Positions 55,590 to 64,000 of a stretch of 64,000 nucleotides of DNA are shown one piece after another; position 1 is the first letter of the stretch, and every line of letters starts with the position of its first letter. The notes below the pieces were generated by a model, which worked only from the letters and a program-made list of their open reading frames with translations, searched no databases and was not told the DNA's origin. The position numbers were made by a program, and so were the translations under genes. The DNA is from Yersinia thracica (GTDB taxonomy: Bacteria > Pseudomonadota > Gammaproteobacteria > Enterobacterales > Enterobacteriaceae): contig NZ_CABHXX010000074.1 of assembly GCF_902170565.1 (NCBI RefSeq), positions 62,001 through 126,000 on the forward strand, given 5' to 3'.

Positions 55590-58040
55590 ATGACAATAGT
55601 CACAAGATTATTAACAATGATTGTATTAATAATATCGCAACCTGCCTATTCACAAAAAGCTAAAGTTTGTTTTTATGAATTTAAAGATTTTGTTGGAGAA
55701 TCATTTTGCTCTGCAGAAAGTGAATCAGACTCAATTTACAATGATCATTTTGATAATAAAATAGAATCAATATCTGTCCCGCCAGGTATGGTAGTGGACC
55801 TTTATGATGGCATGAATTTTTCTGGAAAAAAAACAACATTAAAAAATGATATTAATCTGCAAGAATTAATATCATCGGGATTATATAACACAATAAATTC
55901 ATACGAAATAGCACCAGCCATTTGTTTTTATACCGAAGATAAGTTTGAGGGGGACAGCAGTTGTTTAGCAGCAAATCAACAAATAGATTTACATCATGAT
56001 AGCGAAATCATCATTGAATCTGGCCGGGAAGTATTCCCAATTCACAATGACAACATTAGATCAATAACAGTTCCAGATGGAATGATCGCAACTATATATA
56101 AGAATGATAACTTCAACATGCCTTTTTTCGAGTTAACAGAAGACATGATAAATGATGATTTAAAAGCAATTAAAATGAGCAATGCAATAACCAGCATCAA
56201 AGTATCAGAGAAAAAAGGTCTTAGCTGCGATCAACAATGCGCCATTATAGATAACCATAACATAGAACTCGCTGATGCGTTTGGTGAATACTGGAATGAC
56301 ACTCGCTTGCAAAATAAGCAGGTATTACTTGTTTTTAATACTATAGATCTAGGCGAGCACGATAATTACGATATTAATCTATTTAATGGCCCTAACATTA
56401 CTATAAATCAAAGAGCCATTGCTTTTTCTGATCACAATATGATTAATAAATTTTACTTTGACCGCTATCATAAATCCGACAATTTGTCTTTCATTATACA
56501 AATAAAAAATAAAAAAGTACAAACACAATTTATTAAATCATTAGATAATAAATTCGTAGATATGTCTCCTATTATTTCTTTTGATTGGATTAATGACATT
56601 ACTGTGTCACCAGATATAACCATAACCAATTACAATATAGGTAACCCTTTAGTCCTCGCAAAAACTATACTTACTGCAGATACCGGCGATAAATATTGGA
56701 GAAAGAGAGATTTAACACAAATGAGTAAAATCATATGTGCTTTCACTCCTTTTTTAAATCTTTATAATTATATTATACAAGGAAAATGCCAACAGCTGGA
56801 TGATATTGTATTCAGTGCAGATAGATACTTCAGCAGTAGCACCAAAGGGAAGACATTACATATTGCTGGGAAAAGCACGCCACTTAAACCCAAGATTGTA
56901 ACAGAGGAAGATCTACTCACCCAAAAAGGCATTGATAATTACATGACATTGGCTTACATAGAAAACAATAATAGAAATCAGTCTTTAAGTCTTCCGGCTG
57001 TAGCAAAAACATGTATGACTTCGATCTATTCTTTAATTCGCTCTCGTCCAACACGTCAAATCAGGCCTAATTGTATTGAGTGGACATTGGATGTCATGAC
57101 TGATTTTACTTTATTATTTGGCAATAGTTTAGATACCTGGAATGCAGAATTTTTTGGCCGAGTGGTAGACTCTATAGTCAGAACAGGAAGTACCGGTGTT
57201 ACCGTAGAAAATACAGAAGTGGAAAATAGACTAACCAAATCTATAAAAGAAAAAGTAATAGATAAAACGACTAACAATGCTCTTCGTGAGATTAAGACTG
57301 CATTTGATTATGCCCAGTTAAGTTATTTCACCTATAGTCTTTATTATTCATCGGATGAAGCACCATCTCAGATCGAGCCTTTGCCCTTAGGTATTTACGA
57401 ATTACTACTAGAGACTTTTATCTATAAACGGACCCTTCCGACAATCATTTCACAAAGTGAATTGGTTGAGCAAACTGACTTAGAATTCGAAATAGAAATA
57501 CTCCCCACACCGACGCCAGAAGAAGAAGCAAAACTTTCAGACGCTGAAGTTAAAAATACGCAAGCCATGCGCAAAAAACTCAGTGAAACCATTACCCACT
57601 GGGGGCAACAGTATCAAGGCTCTCATGTTGGACAAGGTGCCAGCGCAGATAGCAGCCCAAATAAAAAAGATATGATGCTCAGTAAACTCCTCCATGCCGG
57701 ACATATTGTTACAGGAATTATTAATCGAAGGTTAATCCTTCACCGCCCAGGTGAAATTTATGTGGTTGTTAAACTACAAGGAAGAATTATCGCGATTGTT
57801 CTTGCCGATCGTTTTAATAGCCAGGATGAAGTTGAGCTGGTCGCCTCCGCAACGCTGCCAGACTATGTCTTATCTCCCGATCGTGAAGGAACCGTAAGAG
57901 GAGCAGGTACCGCGGCAGTCAGAGAACTGGCCCGATACTTACAACAACAAGGCGCCAGAACATTATTTTCGGAAGTCATTTCTCAGCCGTCAGCTCGCGT
58001 CAAACAGAAAGTCGGCTTTAACTTTAAGGATGAATTATAG
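55590..58040 (+). CDS. exported protein with two beta/gamma-crystallin domains and a GNAT-like C-terminal domain
   Basis: An 816-residue protein I cannot name. A signal peptide (1-21) ends in QPAYS-QK. Two beta/gamma-crystallin domains follow (about 25-107 and 110-206): each opens with a Greek-key motif (CFYEFKDFVGESFC, CFYTEDKFEGDSSC) and has a DN-I-SI-VP-GM strand. Ca2+ binding is known for such domains from a Yersinia pestis exported protein, by recollection. Residues 210-650 match nothing I know. The last 120 (from about 695) look like a GNAT acetyltransferase: VVVKLQGRIIAIVLAD, an R-x-x-G-x-A loop at 770-775, and a final V..QKVGF helix-strand. The first 1.9 kb is very AT-rich, the last 0.55 kb is not. 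I start at the ATG at 55590 behind AAAGG. Confidence 0.85.
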   Translation: MTIVTRLLTMIVLIISQPAYSQKAKVCFYEFKDFVGESFCSAESESDSIYNDHFDNKIESISVPPGMVVDLYDGMNFSGKKTTLKNDINLQELISSGLYNTINSYEIAPAICFYTEDKFEGDSSCLAANQQIDLHHDSEIIIESGREVFPIHNDNIRSITVPDGMIATIYKNDNFNMPFFELTEDMINDDLKAIKMSNAITSIKVSEKKGLSCDQQCAIIDNHNIELADAFGEYWNDTRLQNKQVLLVFNTIDLGEHDNYDINLFNGPNITINQRAIAFSDHNMINKFYFDRYHKSDNLSFIIQIKNKKVQTQFIKSLDNKFVDMSPIISFDWINDITVSPDITITNYNIGNPLVLAKTILTADTGDKYWRKRDLTQMSKIICAFTPFLNLYNYIIQGKCQQLDDIVFSADRYFSSSTKGKTLHIAGKSTPLKPKIVTEEDLLTQKGIDNYMTLAYIENNNRNQSLSLPAVAKTCMTSIYSLIRSRPTRQIRPNCIEWTLDVMTDFTLLFGNSLDTWNAEFFGRVVDSIVRTGSTGVTVENTEVENRLTKSIKEKVIDKTTNNALREIKTAFDYAQLSYFTYSLYYSSDEAPSQIEPLPLGIYELLLETFIYKRTLPTIISQSELVEQTDLEFEIEILPTPTPEEEAKLSDAEVKNTQAMRKKLSETITHWGQQYQGSHVGQGASADSSPNKKDMMLSKLLHAGHIVTGIINRRLILHRPGEIYVVVKLQGRIIAIVLADRFNSQDEVELVASATLPDYVLSPDREGTVRGAGTAAVRELARYLQQQGARTLFSEVISQPSARVKQKVGFNFKDEL

Positions 58041-58052
58041 ATTATCTTAGCC

Positions 58053-58081
58053 AATAGCCCATTATTTTATGGGCTATTTTT
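58053..58081. terminator. terminator after the crystallin/GNAT gene
   Basis: AATAGCCCAT-TATTTT-ATGGGCTATT followed by TTTT. The stem is perfect over ten pairs and can serve this gene and the convergent MFS gene. Confidence 0.88.
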
Positions 58082-58108
58082 GTAGATAAGATTTATTTAA
58101 TAGCTTTC

Positions 58109-59476
58109 TTACTCAGTGACAGTCTTCTGTGGCAGATGTACTTTCACATCACTATTAATATCATTGCGTAGATAGATTCCCAACAAGAATCCCACCAGCG
58201 ATAACAGCAGCATGTAATACGCGGGTGCCATAGGAGTAACTTTCATCAATAAAGTCACCACAATAGGTGTCAACCCACCAAAAATGGCATACGCCACATT
58301 GTAGGAGAAAGAAATTCCGGTAAAACGAATCTCAGCCGGGAATGCGCGCACCATAACATATGGCACTGCGCCGACGATACCGACACAGAACCCAGCCAGC
58401 ATATAATGCGTAAATAACTGACCAGGGTCAGTCAGATTAGTGTGATAAAACGACCATGTCGACACCGCCAACATCAGGCTACCAACAATAAAGGTTTTAC
58501 TGGCACCAAAGCGATCAATAGCAAGACCCGCAATCACACAACCAAATACCAGCGCGACAATCGCCAGGCTATTCGCCTGCAATGCCAGTGCGGGCAGTAC
58601 GCCGAATTGCTTCTGTAAATAAGTCGGGGTCATCAGGATAACCACCACGATACCGGCAGACAGCAACCAAGTCAGCAGCATCGAAACCACGATTTCTTTC
58701 TTATGATTGACCACCACAGATTTCAGCGGCAGCTCCTCAGCCAAGGTTTTCCGTGCCTGCATTTCTTTAAAAATTGGGGTTTCTTGCAACCAGCGGCGTA
58801 AGTACATGGCGAACAAGCCGAAAATCCCACCGAGGAAGAACGGTACACGCCAGCCGCCATCTAAAATAGCCTGAGGACTTAAGGTGGTGTTCATTGCCGT
58901 GGCCACCAGTGACCCCAGCAAGATCCCAGCGGTCAGACCCGCCGTTAAGGTACCGCAAGCAATACCAATGCGCCGACGCGGTACGTGTTCCGCCACAAAT
59001 ACCCATGCCCCGGGAACTTCACCACCGATTGCCGCACCTTGCAACACACGCATTAACAACAAAAGCAGCGGAGCCGCAATGCCGATAGAAGCATACGTCG
59101 GCAGCATACCAATCGCGAGTGTTGGCAATGCCATTAACAAAATACTGAGAGTAAACATCTTCTTACGGCCAACCAAGTCACCAAAGTGCGCCATGATAAT
59201 GCCGCCCAGCGGACGTGCCAGGTAACCCGCTGCAAAAATACCGAATGTCTGTACTTGACGCAGCCACTCAGGCATATCTACTGGGAAGAAAAGATCGCCG
59301 ATAACCGCAGCAAAGAAGACGAATATAATGAAATCGTAAAACTCAAGCGCCCCACCTAATGCAGCCAGGGTGAGTGTTTTATAATCTTGCTTATTCAGCC
59401 GACGATTATGATTATCTTGTTGAGCAACATGAGGTTGCGATAAGTCGACTTGAGATAAATTGTGTTCTTGGGGCAT
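58109..59476 (-). CDS. MFS metabolite-proton symporter (MHS/ProP-like)
   Basis: A 455-residue, twelve-helix major facilitator of the metabolite:H+ symporter group, near ProP, ShiA and KgtP. GGALEFYDFIIF in helix 1, GRKKMFTLSILLM after helix 2 and RVLQGAAIGGEVPGAWVF in helix 4 are typical. The substrate cannot be assigned from the sequence; a carboxylate or betaine is plausible. An N-terminal cytoplasmic tail of about 30 residues precedes the first helix. Confidence 0.85.
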   Translation of the reverse strand: MPQEHNLSQVDLSQPHVAQQDNHNRRLNKQDYKTLTLAALGGALEFYDFIIFVFFAAVIGDLFFPVDMPEWLRQVQTFGIFAAGYLARPLGGIIMAHFGDLVGRKKMFTLSILLMALPTLAIGMLPTYASIGIAAPLLLLLMRVLQGAAIGGEVPGAWVFVAEHVPRRRIGIACGTLTAGLTAGILLGSLVATAMNTTLSPQAILDGGWRVPFFLGGIFGLFAMYLRRWLQETPIFKEMQARKTLAEELPLKSVVVNHKKEIVVSMLLTWLLSAGIVVVILMTPTYLQKQFGVLPALALQANSLAIVALVFGCVIAGLAIDRFGASKTFIVGSLMLAVSTWSFYHTNLTDPGQLFTHYMLAGFCVGIVGAVPYVMVRAFPAEIRFTGISFSYNVAYAIFGGLTPIVVTLLMKVTPMAPAYYMLLLSLVGFLLGIYLRNDINSDVKVHLPQKTVTE

Positions 59477-59604
59477 ATGACACCGTAATAAACCAGAGTA
59501 GGGGAAGAAAAATATTTTCAGCTTTTTGTAAAGTAAATATGACTATACCGTACAAAATTCCCCACACTCACAGAATGGTATCTTATGTTGTAAAAAAATT
59601 TAAT

Positions 59605-60192
59605 TTAGCTTTTTATATCGATAATGGCATTTTTCGGACGAAAAGCCGCTACCACTTTAGCATTGGTCTCTATATAAGGCCCATCCAGTAGTTGAATGCA
59701 ATAAGGCACACTGGCAAAAATACCCGCAACTACTACCTTCGACTGGGTATCTTTCACCCCTTCAAGGGTCTCTTTGATGGATTTAGGCTGCCCCGGTAAG
59801 TTGATAATCAATGCCTGCTTACGGATAACCCCAACCTGCCGGGATAATATAGCGGTAGGGACGAAATGAAGGCTGATTTGGCGCATTTGTTCACCAAAAC
59901 CCGGCATTTGCCGATCGGCGATAGCCAAGGTGGCATCAGGAGTAACATCACGCCTTGCCGGGCCTGTACCGCCAGTGGTCAATACCAAGTGACAACCCAT
60001 TTCATCGACTAATTCACACAGGGTTTGTTCAATCAGAGTTTGCTCATCGGGGATAAGGCGGGTTTCTATATCAAAAGGAGTAGTTAACGCACTTGCCAAC
60101 CACTCTTCCAGTGCTGGAATGCCTTTATCCTGATATACCCCACTTGATGCGCGATCAGAGACGGAAACTAAACCTATACGCAATGTATTCAT
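59605..60192 (-). CDS. mog: molybdopterin adenylyltransferase
   Basis: Mog adenylates molybdopterin ahead of molybdenum insertion. The 195-residue protein has exactly the E. coli length and the signature TTGGTGPARRDVTPDA, plus LPGQPKSIKETLEGVKD. It stands on its own between the MFS gene and talB. Confidence 0.96.
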   Translation of the reverse strand: MNTLRIGLVSVSDRASSGVYQDKGIPALEEWLASALTTPFDIETRLIPDEQTLIEQTLCELVDEMGCHLVLTTGGTGPARRDVTPDATLAIADRQMPGFGEQMRQISLHFVPTAILSRQVGVIRKQALIINLPGQPKSIKETLEGVKDTQSKVVVAGIFASVPYCIQLLDGPYIETNAKVVAAFRPKNAIIDIKS

Positions 60193-60276
60193 ATAACTAC
60201 CTCGACGGAAACCCTTTATCTGTGGCGAATAATAGCATATCCAATGTGACTGGAACTGCTGTTAGGCTCAGGTTAT

Positions 60277-60400
60277 ATACCCGTCATCCTTCAAATTGCG
60301 TGTGTGTTCGCTGCCCTTGCTGACCCAAATCATTGAGTTATCTAAACTGATTGGGTTCACTCAATTGCCGCTTTCCCGCCACTCGAATTATTTAGGGTAT
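60277..60400. repeat. ERIC-like intergenic repeat
   Basis: A 124-base element starting ATACCCGTCATCCTTCAA and ending ATAATTCGAGTGGC...GGGTAT when inverted. It shares both ends with the copies at 21252 and 61772 and has the length expected of an ERIC unit. It lies between mog and the talB terminator. Confidence 0.7.
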
Positions 60401-60407
60401 AGGCAAT

Positions 60408-60433
60408 AAAAAAGGCGGCTTACGCCACCTTTT
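60408..60433 (-). terminator. talB terminator
   Basis: On the minus strand GGTGGC-GTAA-GCCGCC (one U-G pair) followed by six T residues, 44 bases after the talB stop. Confidence 0.9.
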
Positions 60434-60472
60434 CGTCAAATAACTGCGGAGAATCAATCACCGCCAGTCAAA

Positions 60473-61426
60473 TTACAGCAGGTCTGAGATCATTTTCTCA
60501 AGCTTGCCCTGATCAACAGCAAACTTGCGAATGCCATCAGCCAGCTTATCAATCGCCATTGGGTCCTGGTTGTGCTGCCAGTAGAACTCAGCTTCAGTCA
60601 GTGGCGTAGGTTTAGCCTGAACTTCACCGGTATAAGACAATTTACGCTCTACCGGGCCTTCGCTTTCTGCTAACTCTTTCAGCAGCGATGGCGCGATAGT
60701 CAGGCGGTCACAACCAGCCAATTCGATGATTTCACCCAGATTACGGAAGCTTGCGCCCATAACCACAGTCTTATAACCGTGTTGTTTGTAATACTGGTAA
60801 ATCTCGGTCACAGAAACAACGCCTGGATCTTCGTGTGGCGCGAACTCTTTTTTGTCGCCATTGGCTTTGTACCAGTCAAGAATACGGCCAACAAACGGTG
60901 AAATCAGGAACACACCCGCTTCAGCACAAGCACGCGCTTGAGCGAAGGAGAACAACAGAGTCAGGTTACAGTTAATGCCTTCTTTTTCCAGCTGTTCCGC
61001 AGCACGGATACCCTGCCAGGTAGAGGCCAATTTGATCAGAATGCGATCATTGCTGATGCCGGCTTCGTTATACAGTTTGATCAGGCGCTTAGCTTTTGCC
61101 ACGCTAGCAGTGGTGTCGTAAGACAGGCGGGCATCTACTTCAGTAGAAATACGGCCAGGAATCAGTTTCAGGATCTCCAAACCAATATTGACGGCCAGCT
61201 TGTCAGTCGCATCAACAATCTGCTGCGCATGATCGCTGCTTTGTTCGCGCGCCCAAGCAATGGCGTCATCAATCAGCTTGCGGTATTCAGGAATTTGGGC
61301 AGCATTCAGAATCAATGATGGGTTGGTAGTTGCATCTTGCGGCTGATACAGCTTCATTGCCGCGATATCCCCAGTATCTGCTACTACAGTGGTGATTTGA
61401 CGTAGGGAAGTAAGTTTATCGGTCAT
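60473..61426 (-). CDS. talB: transaldolase B
   Basis: TalB transfers a dihydroxyacetone unit between sugar phosphates in the pentose phosphate pathway. The 317-residue enzyme has the Schiff-base lysine in [10 protein letters not shown] near position 132 and the [10 protein letters not shown] opening. The ATG at 61426 gives the standard [10 protein letters not shown] start; the longer frame to 61465 is not supported. Confidence 0.97.
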   Translation of the reverse strand: MTDKLTSLRQITTVVADTGDIAAMKLYQPQDATTNPSLILNAAQIPEYRKLIDDAIAWAREQSSDHAQQIVDATDKLAVNIGLEILKLIPGRISTEVDARLSYDTTASVAKAKRLIKLYNEAGISNDRILIKLASTWQGIRAAEQLEKEGINCNLTLLFSFAQARACAEAGVFLISPFVGRILDWYKANGDKKEFAPHEDPGVVSVTEIYQYYKQHGYKTVVMGASFRNLGEIIELAGCDRLTIAPSLLKELAESEGPVERKLSYTGEVQAKPTPLTEAEFYWQHNQDPMAIDKLADGIRKFAVDQGKLEKMISDLL

Positions 61427-61771
61427 GTTGTCGTTTCTCATCGTTTGTGCATGAACTTTTGGCATGTCGCAACTTTTATCTTGTCGAAATGGCGTATCCT
61501 GTCGAAATGGCGCTTTATCTCATTCGGAATGTTAGCCGTTTCGCAATATTAGCGATTTCGACACCTGCCTTGTCTTGATAATAACATGCGTAAGCCTTGG
61601 TGCAAGGCAGTTAAACTGATTAAAAAAACCGCAAAAGCGCAGTATTCGGTTCGCAACCGTTTTCGCCTTTTAAAACAGCGAGAAACCGGTAGGTTAATAG
61701 CAACTTTATCCATTCCTATCGTGCTGAGACGATTTAGCTAAACTATAGCATCTCTGACAACTCACCATTCT
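61427..61771. other. talB upstream region with repeated TGTCGAAAT motif
   Basis: About 345 bases upstream of talB. TGTCGAAATGGCG occurs at 61482-61494 and 61500-61512, and an inverted TGTCGAAATCG at 61553-61563. The rest shows no gene. The talB promoter must lie here. Confidence 0.5.
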
Positions 61772-61896
61772 ATACCCAAAGTAATTGGTGTTGTAGGAAG
61801 GCAGCAAGCAACTGAATCCCGATGAGCTTACACAAGTAAGTGATTCGGGTGAGTGTGCGCCGCTAACAACCCTACAACTTCAAGTACGATGGGGAT
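61772..61896. repeat. ERIC-like intergenic repeat
   Basis: A 125-base element whose centre (TGAATCCCGATGAGCTTAC, AAGTAAGTGATTCGGGTGAG) matches the core of the ERIC consensus. It has imperfect terminal inverted repeats shared with two other copies in the window. Confidence 0.8.
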
Positions 61897-61981
61897 ATCT
61901 ATCTCTGCAATCGTCCAATCTTCTTTTCGCTGGCTGGCGCTTTTTGCTACAGTGTCTTATTTGGCTCATTAGGATGTCGTT

Positions 61982-62758
61982 ATGCTCATTGTAATTTCCC
62001 CGGCTAAAACCCTTGATTATCAAAGTCCGTTAGCGACCAAGAAATTTACTCAGCCAGAAATGTTGGATAAATCACAACAGCTTATTGAGATCTGCCGTGA
62101 ACTGACACCAATGCAGATTAGCAGCCTAATGGGAATTAGCGACAAACTGGCCGGTTTGAATGCCGCCCGTTTCAGCGAATGGCAACCCAATTTCACACCA
62201 GACAATGCGCGTCAGGCCATTTTGGCCTTTAAAGGCGATGTCTATACCGGTATGCAAGCGCAGGATTTCAGCGCTGCTGATTTTGATTTTGCCCAACAAC
62301 ATTTGCGCATGCTTTCTGGCCTCTATGGCGTATTGCGCCCGCTAGACTTAATGCAGCCGTATCGTCTGGAAATGGGGATCAAGCTGGCTAACCCGCACGG
62401 CAAAGATCTCTATTCATTCTGGGGCGACCAGATAACCGAGAAACTGAATCAAGCACTGGAGCAGCAAGGCGATAACGTGCTGATTAACCTCGCCTCTGAT
62501 GAATACTTTAAGGCCGTGAAGCCCGCCAAGCTGGCCGGCTCACTGATTAAACCGGTCTTTTTAGATGAGAAAAACGGCAAATATAAAATTATCAGTTTCT
62601 ACGCCAAAAAAGCCCGTGGTCTGATGAGCCGATTTATTATTCAGAACAAGCTAACCAAACCAGAGCAACTGGTTGATTTTAATCTGGAATGTTATGAGTT
62701 TGATGCTGGGCTATCGGCGAAAAATGAACTGGTATTTAAGCGGGCTGAACAGCACTAA
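61982..62758 (+). CDS. yaaA: peroxide-stress protein YaaA
   Basis: A 258-residue DUF328/YaaA protein with the full E. coli length ([46 protein letters not shown]). In E. coli it lowers free iron and limits Fenton damage during hydrogen-peroxide stress under OxyR; it binds DNA. It stands between talB and thrC, as in E. coli apart from the lost yaaJ and yaaX. Confidence 0.94.
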   Translation: MLIVISPAKTLDYQSPLATKKFTQPEMLDKSQQLIEICRELTPMQISSLMGISDKLAGLNAARFSEWQPNFTPDNARQAILAFKGDVYTGMQAQDFSAADFDFAQQHLRMLSGLYGVLRPLDLMQPYRLEMGIKLANPHGKDLYSFWGDQITEKLNQALEQQGDNVLINLASDEYFKAVKPAKLAGSLIKPVFLDEKNGKYKIISFYAKKARGLMSRFIIQNKLTKPEQLVDFNLECYEFDAGLSAKNELVFKRAEQH

Positions 62759-62767
62759 AATGTAAAA

Positions 62768-62784
62768 AGGGCCAATATGGCCCT
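62768..62784. terminator. hairpin after yaaA
   Basis: AGGGCC-AATAT-GGCCCT, ten bases past the yaaA stop. Nearly the same hairpin recurs at 62908-62928. Confidence 0.6.
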
Positions 62785-62907
62785 ATCAGACGGCTGACAA
62801 TGTCAAATGAAGGGGAAACGTGCTGTTGGGGTCGTAGCGACGCAGTCGCCGAAGTGCCCCTAGGCGCGGTCAACCTTTCACTCACTGAGTTATAAATAGC
62901 TAATCTC
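62785..62907. other. spacer between duplicated hairpins (yaaA-thrC)
   Basis: About 120 bases with no gene. Its left end (CAGACGGCTGACAA) resembles the left end of the element downstream of carB (CAGACTGCTGACAA), suggesting a common origin. The middle is GC-rich with short dyads. Confidence 0.4.
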
Positions 62908-62933
62908 AAAGGGCCGATATGGCCCTTTAGTTT
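62908..62933. terminator. thrC-side terminator hairpin
   Basis: AAAGGGCC-GATAT-GGCCCTTT, an eight-pair perfect stem with flanking A and T, 26 bases past the thrC stop. It can end either convergent transcript. Confidence 0.75.
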
Positions 62934-62953
62934 TTATCTCTCAATGAGAAAAA

Positions 62954-64000
62954 TTACTTAGGTAACGCCATCAAGAAAGTGCGTAATTGTGCAAAATCTG
63001 CTGGTAAATCATGGGATAACAATGGCAATTGTGCCCGCACTGCCAGTGGTTTTGGCAGCGGTAATTCTTGACCCAAAATCTCTTCAACACTTTCTTTGAA
63101 TTTCGCCGGATGTGCCGTCCCGATGAATAACCCAAATTCCCCGTCTTGTAGCTGATCGCGCAATACACGATAAGCAATGGCAGCATGAGGTTCTGAGATA
63201 TAGCCCAACTCCGCCAGCTCGCGCATGGTCTCTTTGGTGACATCATCACTGACTGCGCCGTGGCCCAATTCTTTTAATTGCCAAATTTTGCGACGATAAA
63301 GCTCTTCAACGCGCGGCCAGTTATTCGGCTGACTGACATCCATGGCATTCGATAAGGTCGCTACCGTCTGTTTCGGCTGCCACTGCCCATTAACCAGGAA
63401 GCGCGGCACAGTGTCATTGGCATTGGTGGCGGCGATAAAGCGTTTTACCGGCAAACCTAAGGATTTCGCCAGCAAACCGGCGGTCAAATCACCAAAGTTG
63501 CCACTCGGCACAGAGATAACCAATTGGTTACGCGCCTCTTGCGGTAACTGGGCTACAGCTTCAAAGTAATAGCAAATCTGAGCCAGCAAGCGGCTGATAT
63601 TAATCGAGTTAGCAGAGTTAAGGCTCAGTTCTTGTTTCAGTTCTTCGTCATCAAAGGCTTGTTTGACCAGCGCCTGACAAGCATCAAAATCACCCTCAAT
63701 GGCTACAGTGTGAATATTGCCACCCAGCGTACAGAACAGTTTTTCTTGCAGCGGACTGATTTTGCCGCGTGGATAGAGAATAACCACACGGACATTTTTC
63801 AGACCATAAAATGCATGGGCCACCGCCGCCCCGGTATCACCGGAGGTTGCGGTTAAAATAGTCACCGGCTGATCGCCTGCTACTTCAGCCAACATCTGCG
63901 CCATAAAACGGGCACCGAAGTCTTTAAAGGCTAATGTTGGGCCGTGAAACAGCTCCAGTACCGCGATATCATTCTCAACCTGAGCAACCGGAGCTGGAAA
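62954..64000 (-). CDS. thrC: threonine synthase, C-terminal part (runs off right edge)
   Basis: The frame is open from the right edge to a stop at 62954 and gives 348 residues, about 80% of ThrC. The PLP lysine is visible in LAFKDFGARF, and ATSGDTGAAVAHAF and SVPSGNFGDLTAGLLAKSLG are the phosphate- and substrate-binding loops. ThrC converts O-phosphohomoserine to threonine. The N-terminus and the rest of the thr operon lie outside the window. Confidence 0.97.
   Translation of the reverse strand, partial: FPAPVAQVENDIAVLELFHGPTLAFKDFGARFMAQMLAEVAGDQPVTILTATSGDTGAAVAHAFYGLKNVRVVILYPRGKISPLQEKLFCTLGGNIHTVAIEGDFDACQALVKQAFDDEELKQELSLNSANSINISRLLAQICYYFEAVAQLPQEARNQLVISVPSGNFGDLTAGLLAKSLGLPVKRFIAATNANDTVPRFLVNGQWQPKQTVATLSNAMDVSQPNNWPRVEELYRRKIWQLKELGHGAVSDDVTKETMRELAELGYISEPHAAIAYRVLRDQLQDGEFGLFIGTAHPAKFKESVEEILGQELPLPKPLAVRAQLPLLSHDLPADFAQLRTFLMALPK

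Overview
The window is chromosomal DNA from a member of the Enterobacterales, almost certainly a Yersinia of the enterocolitica/kristensenii type. Proteins match their Escherichia coli counterparts closely enough to name most of them, but many details are Yersinia-like: no ara operon between yabI and polB, yjjPB beside folA, dispersed ERIC-type repeats, and a secreted beta/gamma-crystallin protein. The gene order is essentially the E. coli thrC-to-leuO segment read backwards. I see no rRNA, tRNA, prophage, insertion sequence or CRISPR array.

Left end (1-6361): the 5' part of leuO on the minus strand, a long AT-rich control region with two perfect palindromes, then promoter, leuL leader peptide, attenuator and leuABCD. 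Next comes the sugar-phosphate-stress locus (6391-13547): setA, a dinJ/yafQ-type toxin-antitoxin pair, an sRNA-like sequence matching the 3' end of SgrS, the glycyl-radical enzyme pair ybiW/ybiY, and divergent sgrR. Two toxin-antitoxin modules and the radical-enzyme genes interrupt what is a compact sgrR-sgrS-setA cluster in E. coli. A higBA-like module flanked by 17-bp direct repeats separates sgrR from the TPP-riboswitch-controlled thiBPQ thiamine importer.

Middle (17904-40661): yabI, polB (DNA polymerase II), rapA-rluA, djlA, the envelope/cofactor/ribosome series lptD-surA-pdxA-rsmA-apaG-apaH, folA, the yjjPB exporter pair, a LysE/RhtB exporter and carAB with a conserved arginine-responsive control region and a TTG start for carA. 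Right part (41135-54403): dapB, the ileS-lspA-fkpB-ispH operon with ribF upstream, divergent rpsT (TTG start), nhaA-nhaR, and dnaK-dnaJ with a clear heat-shock promoter.

Right end (54778-64000): satP, a large AT-rich gene for an exported protein with two beta/gamma-crystallin domains and a C-terminal acetyltransferase-like fold (the least understood gene here), an MFS symporter, mog, talB, yaaA and the 3' part of thrC, which runs off the window.

Most of the window is conserved housekeeping. The parts most worth attention are the crystallin/GNAT protein, the SgrS-like module lying directly downstream of the ybiYW operon, the repeat-flanked higBA insertion, and in-frame 18-nt duplications in leuC and ybiW.
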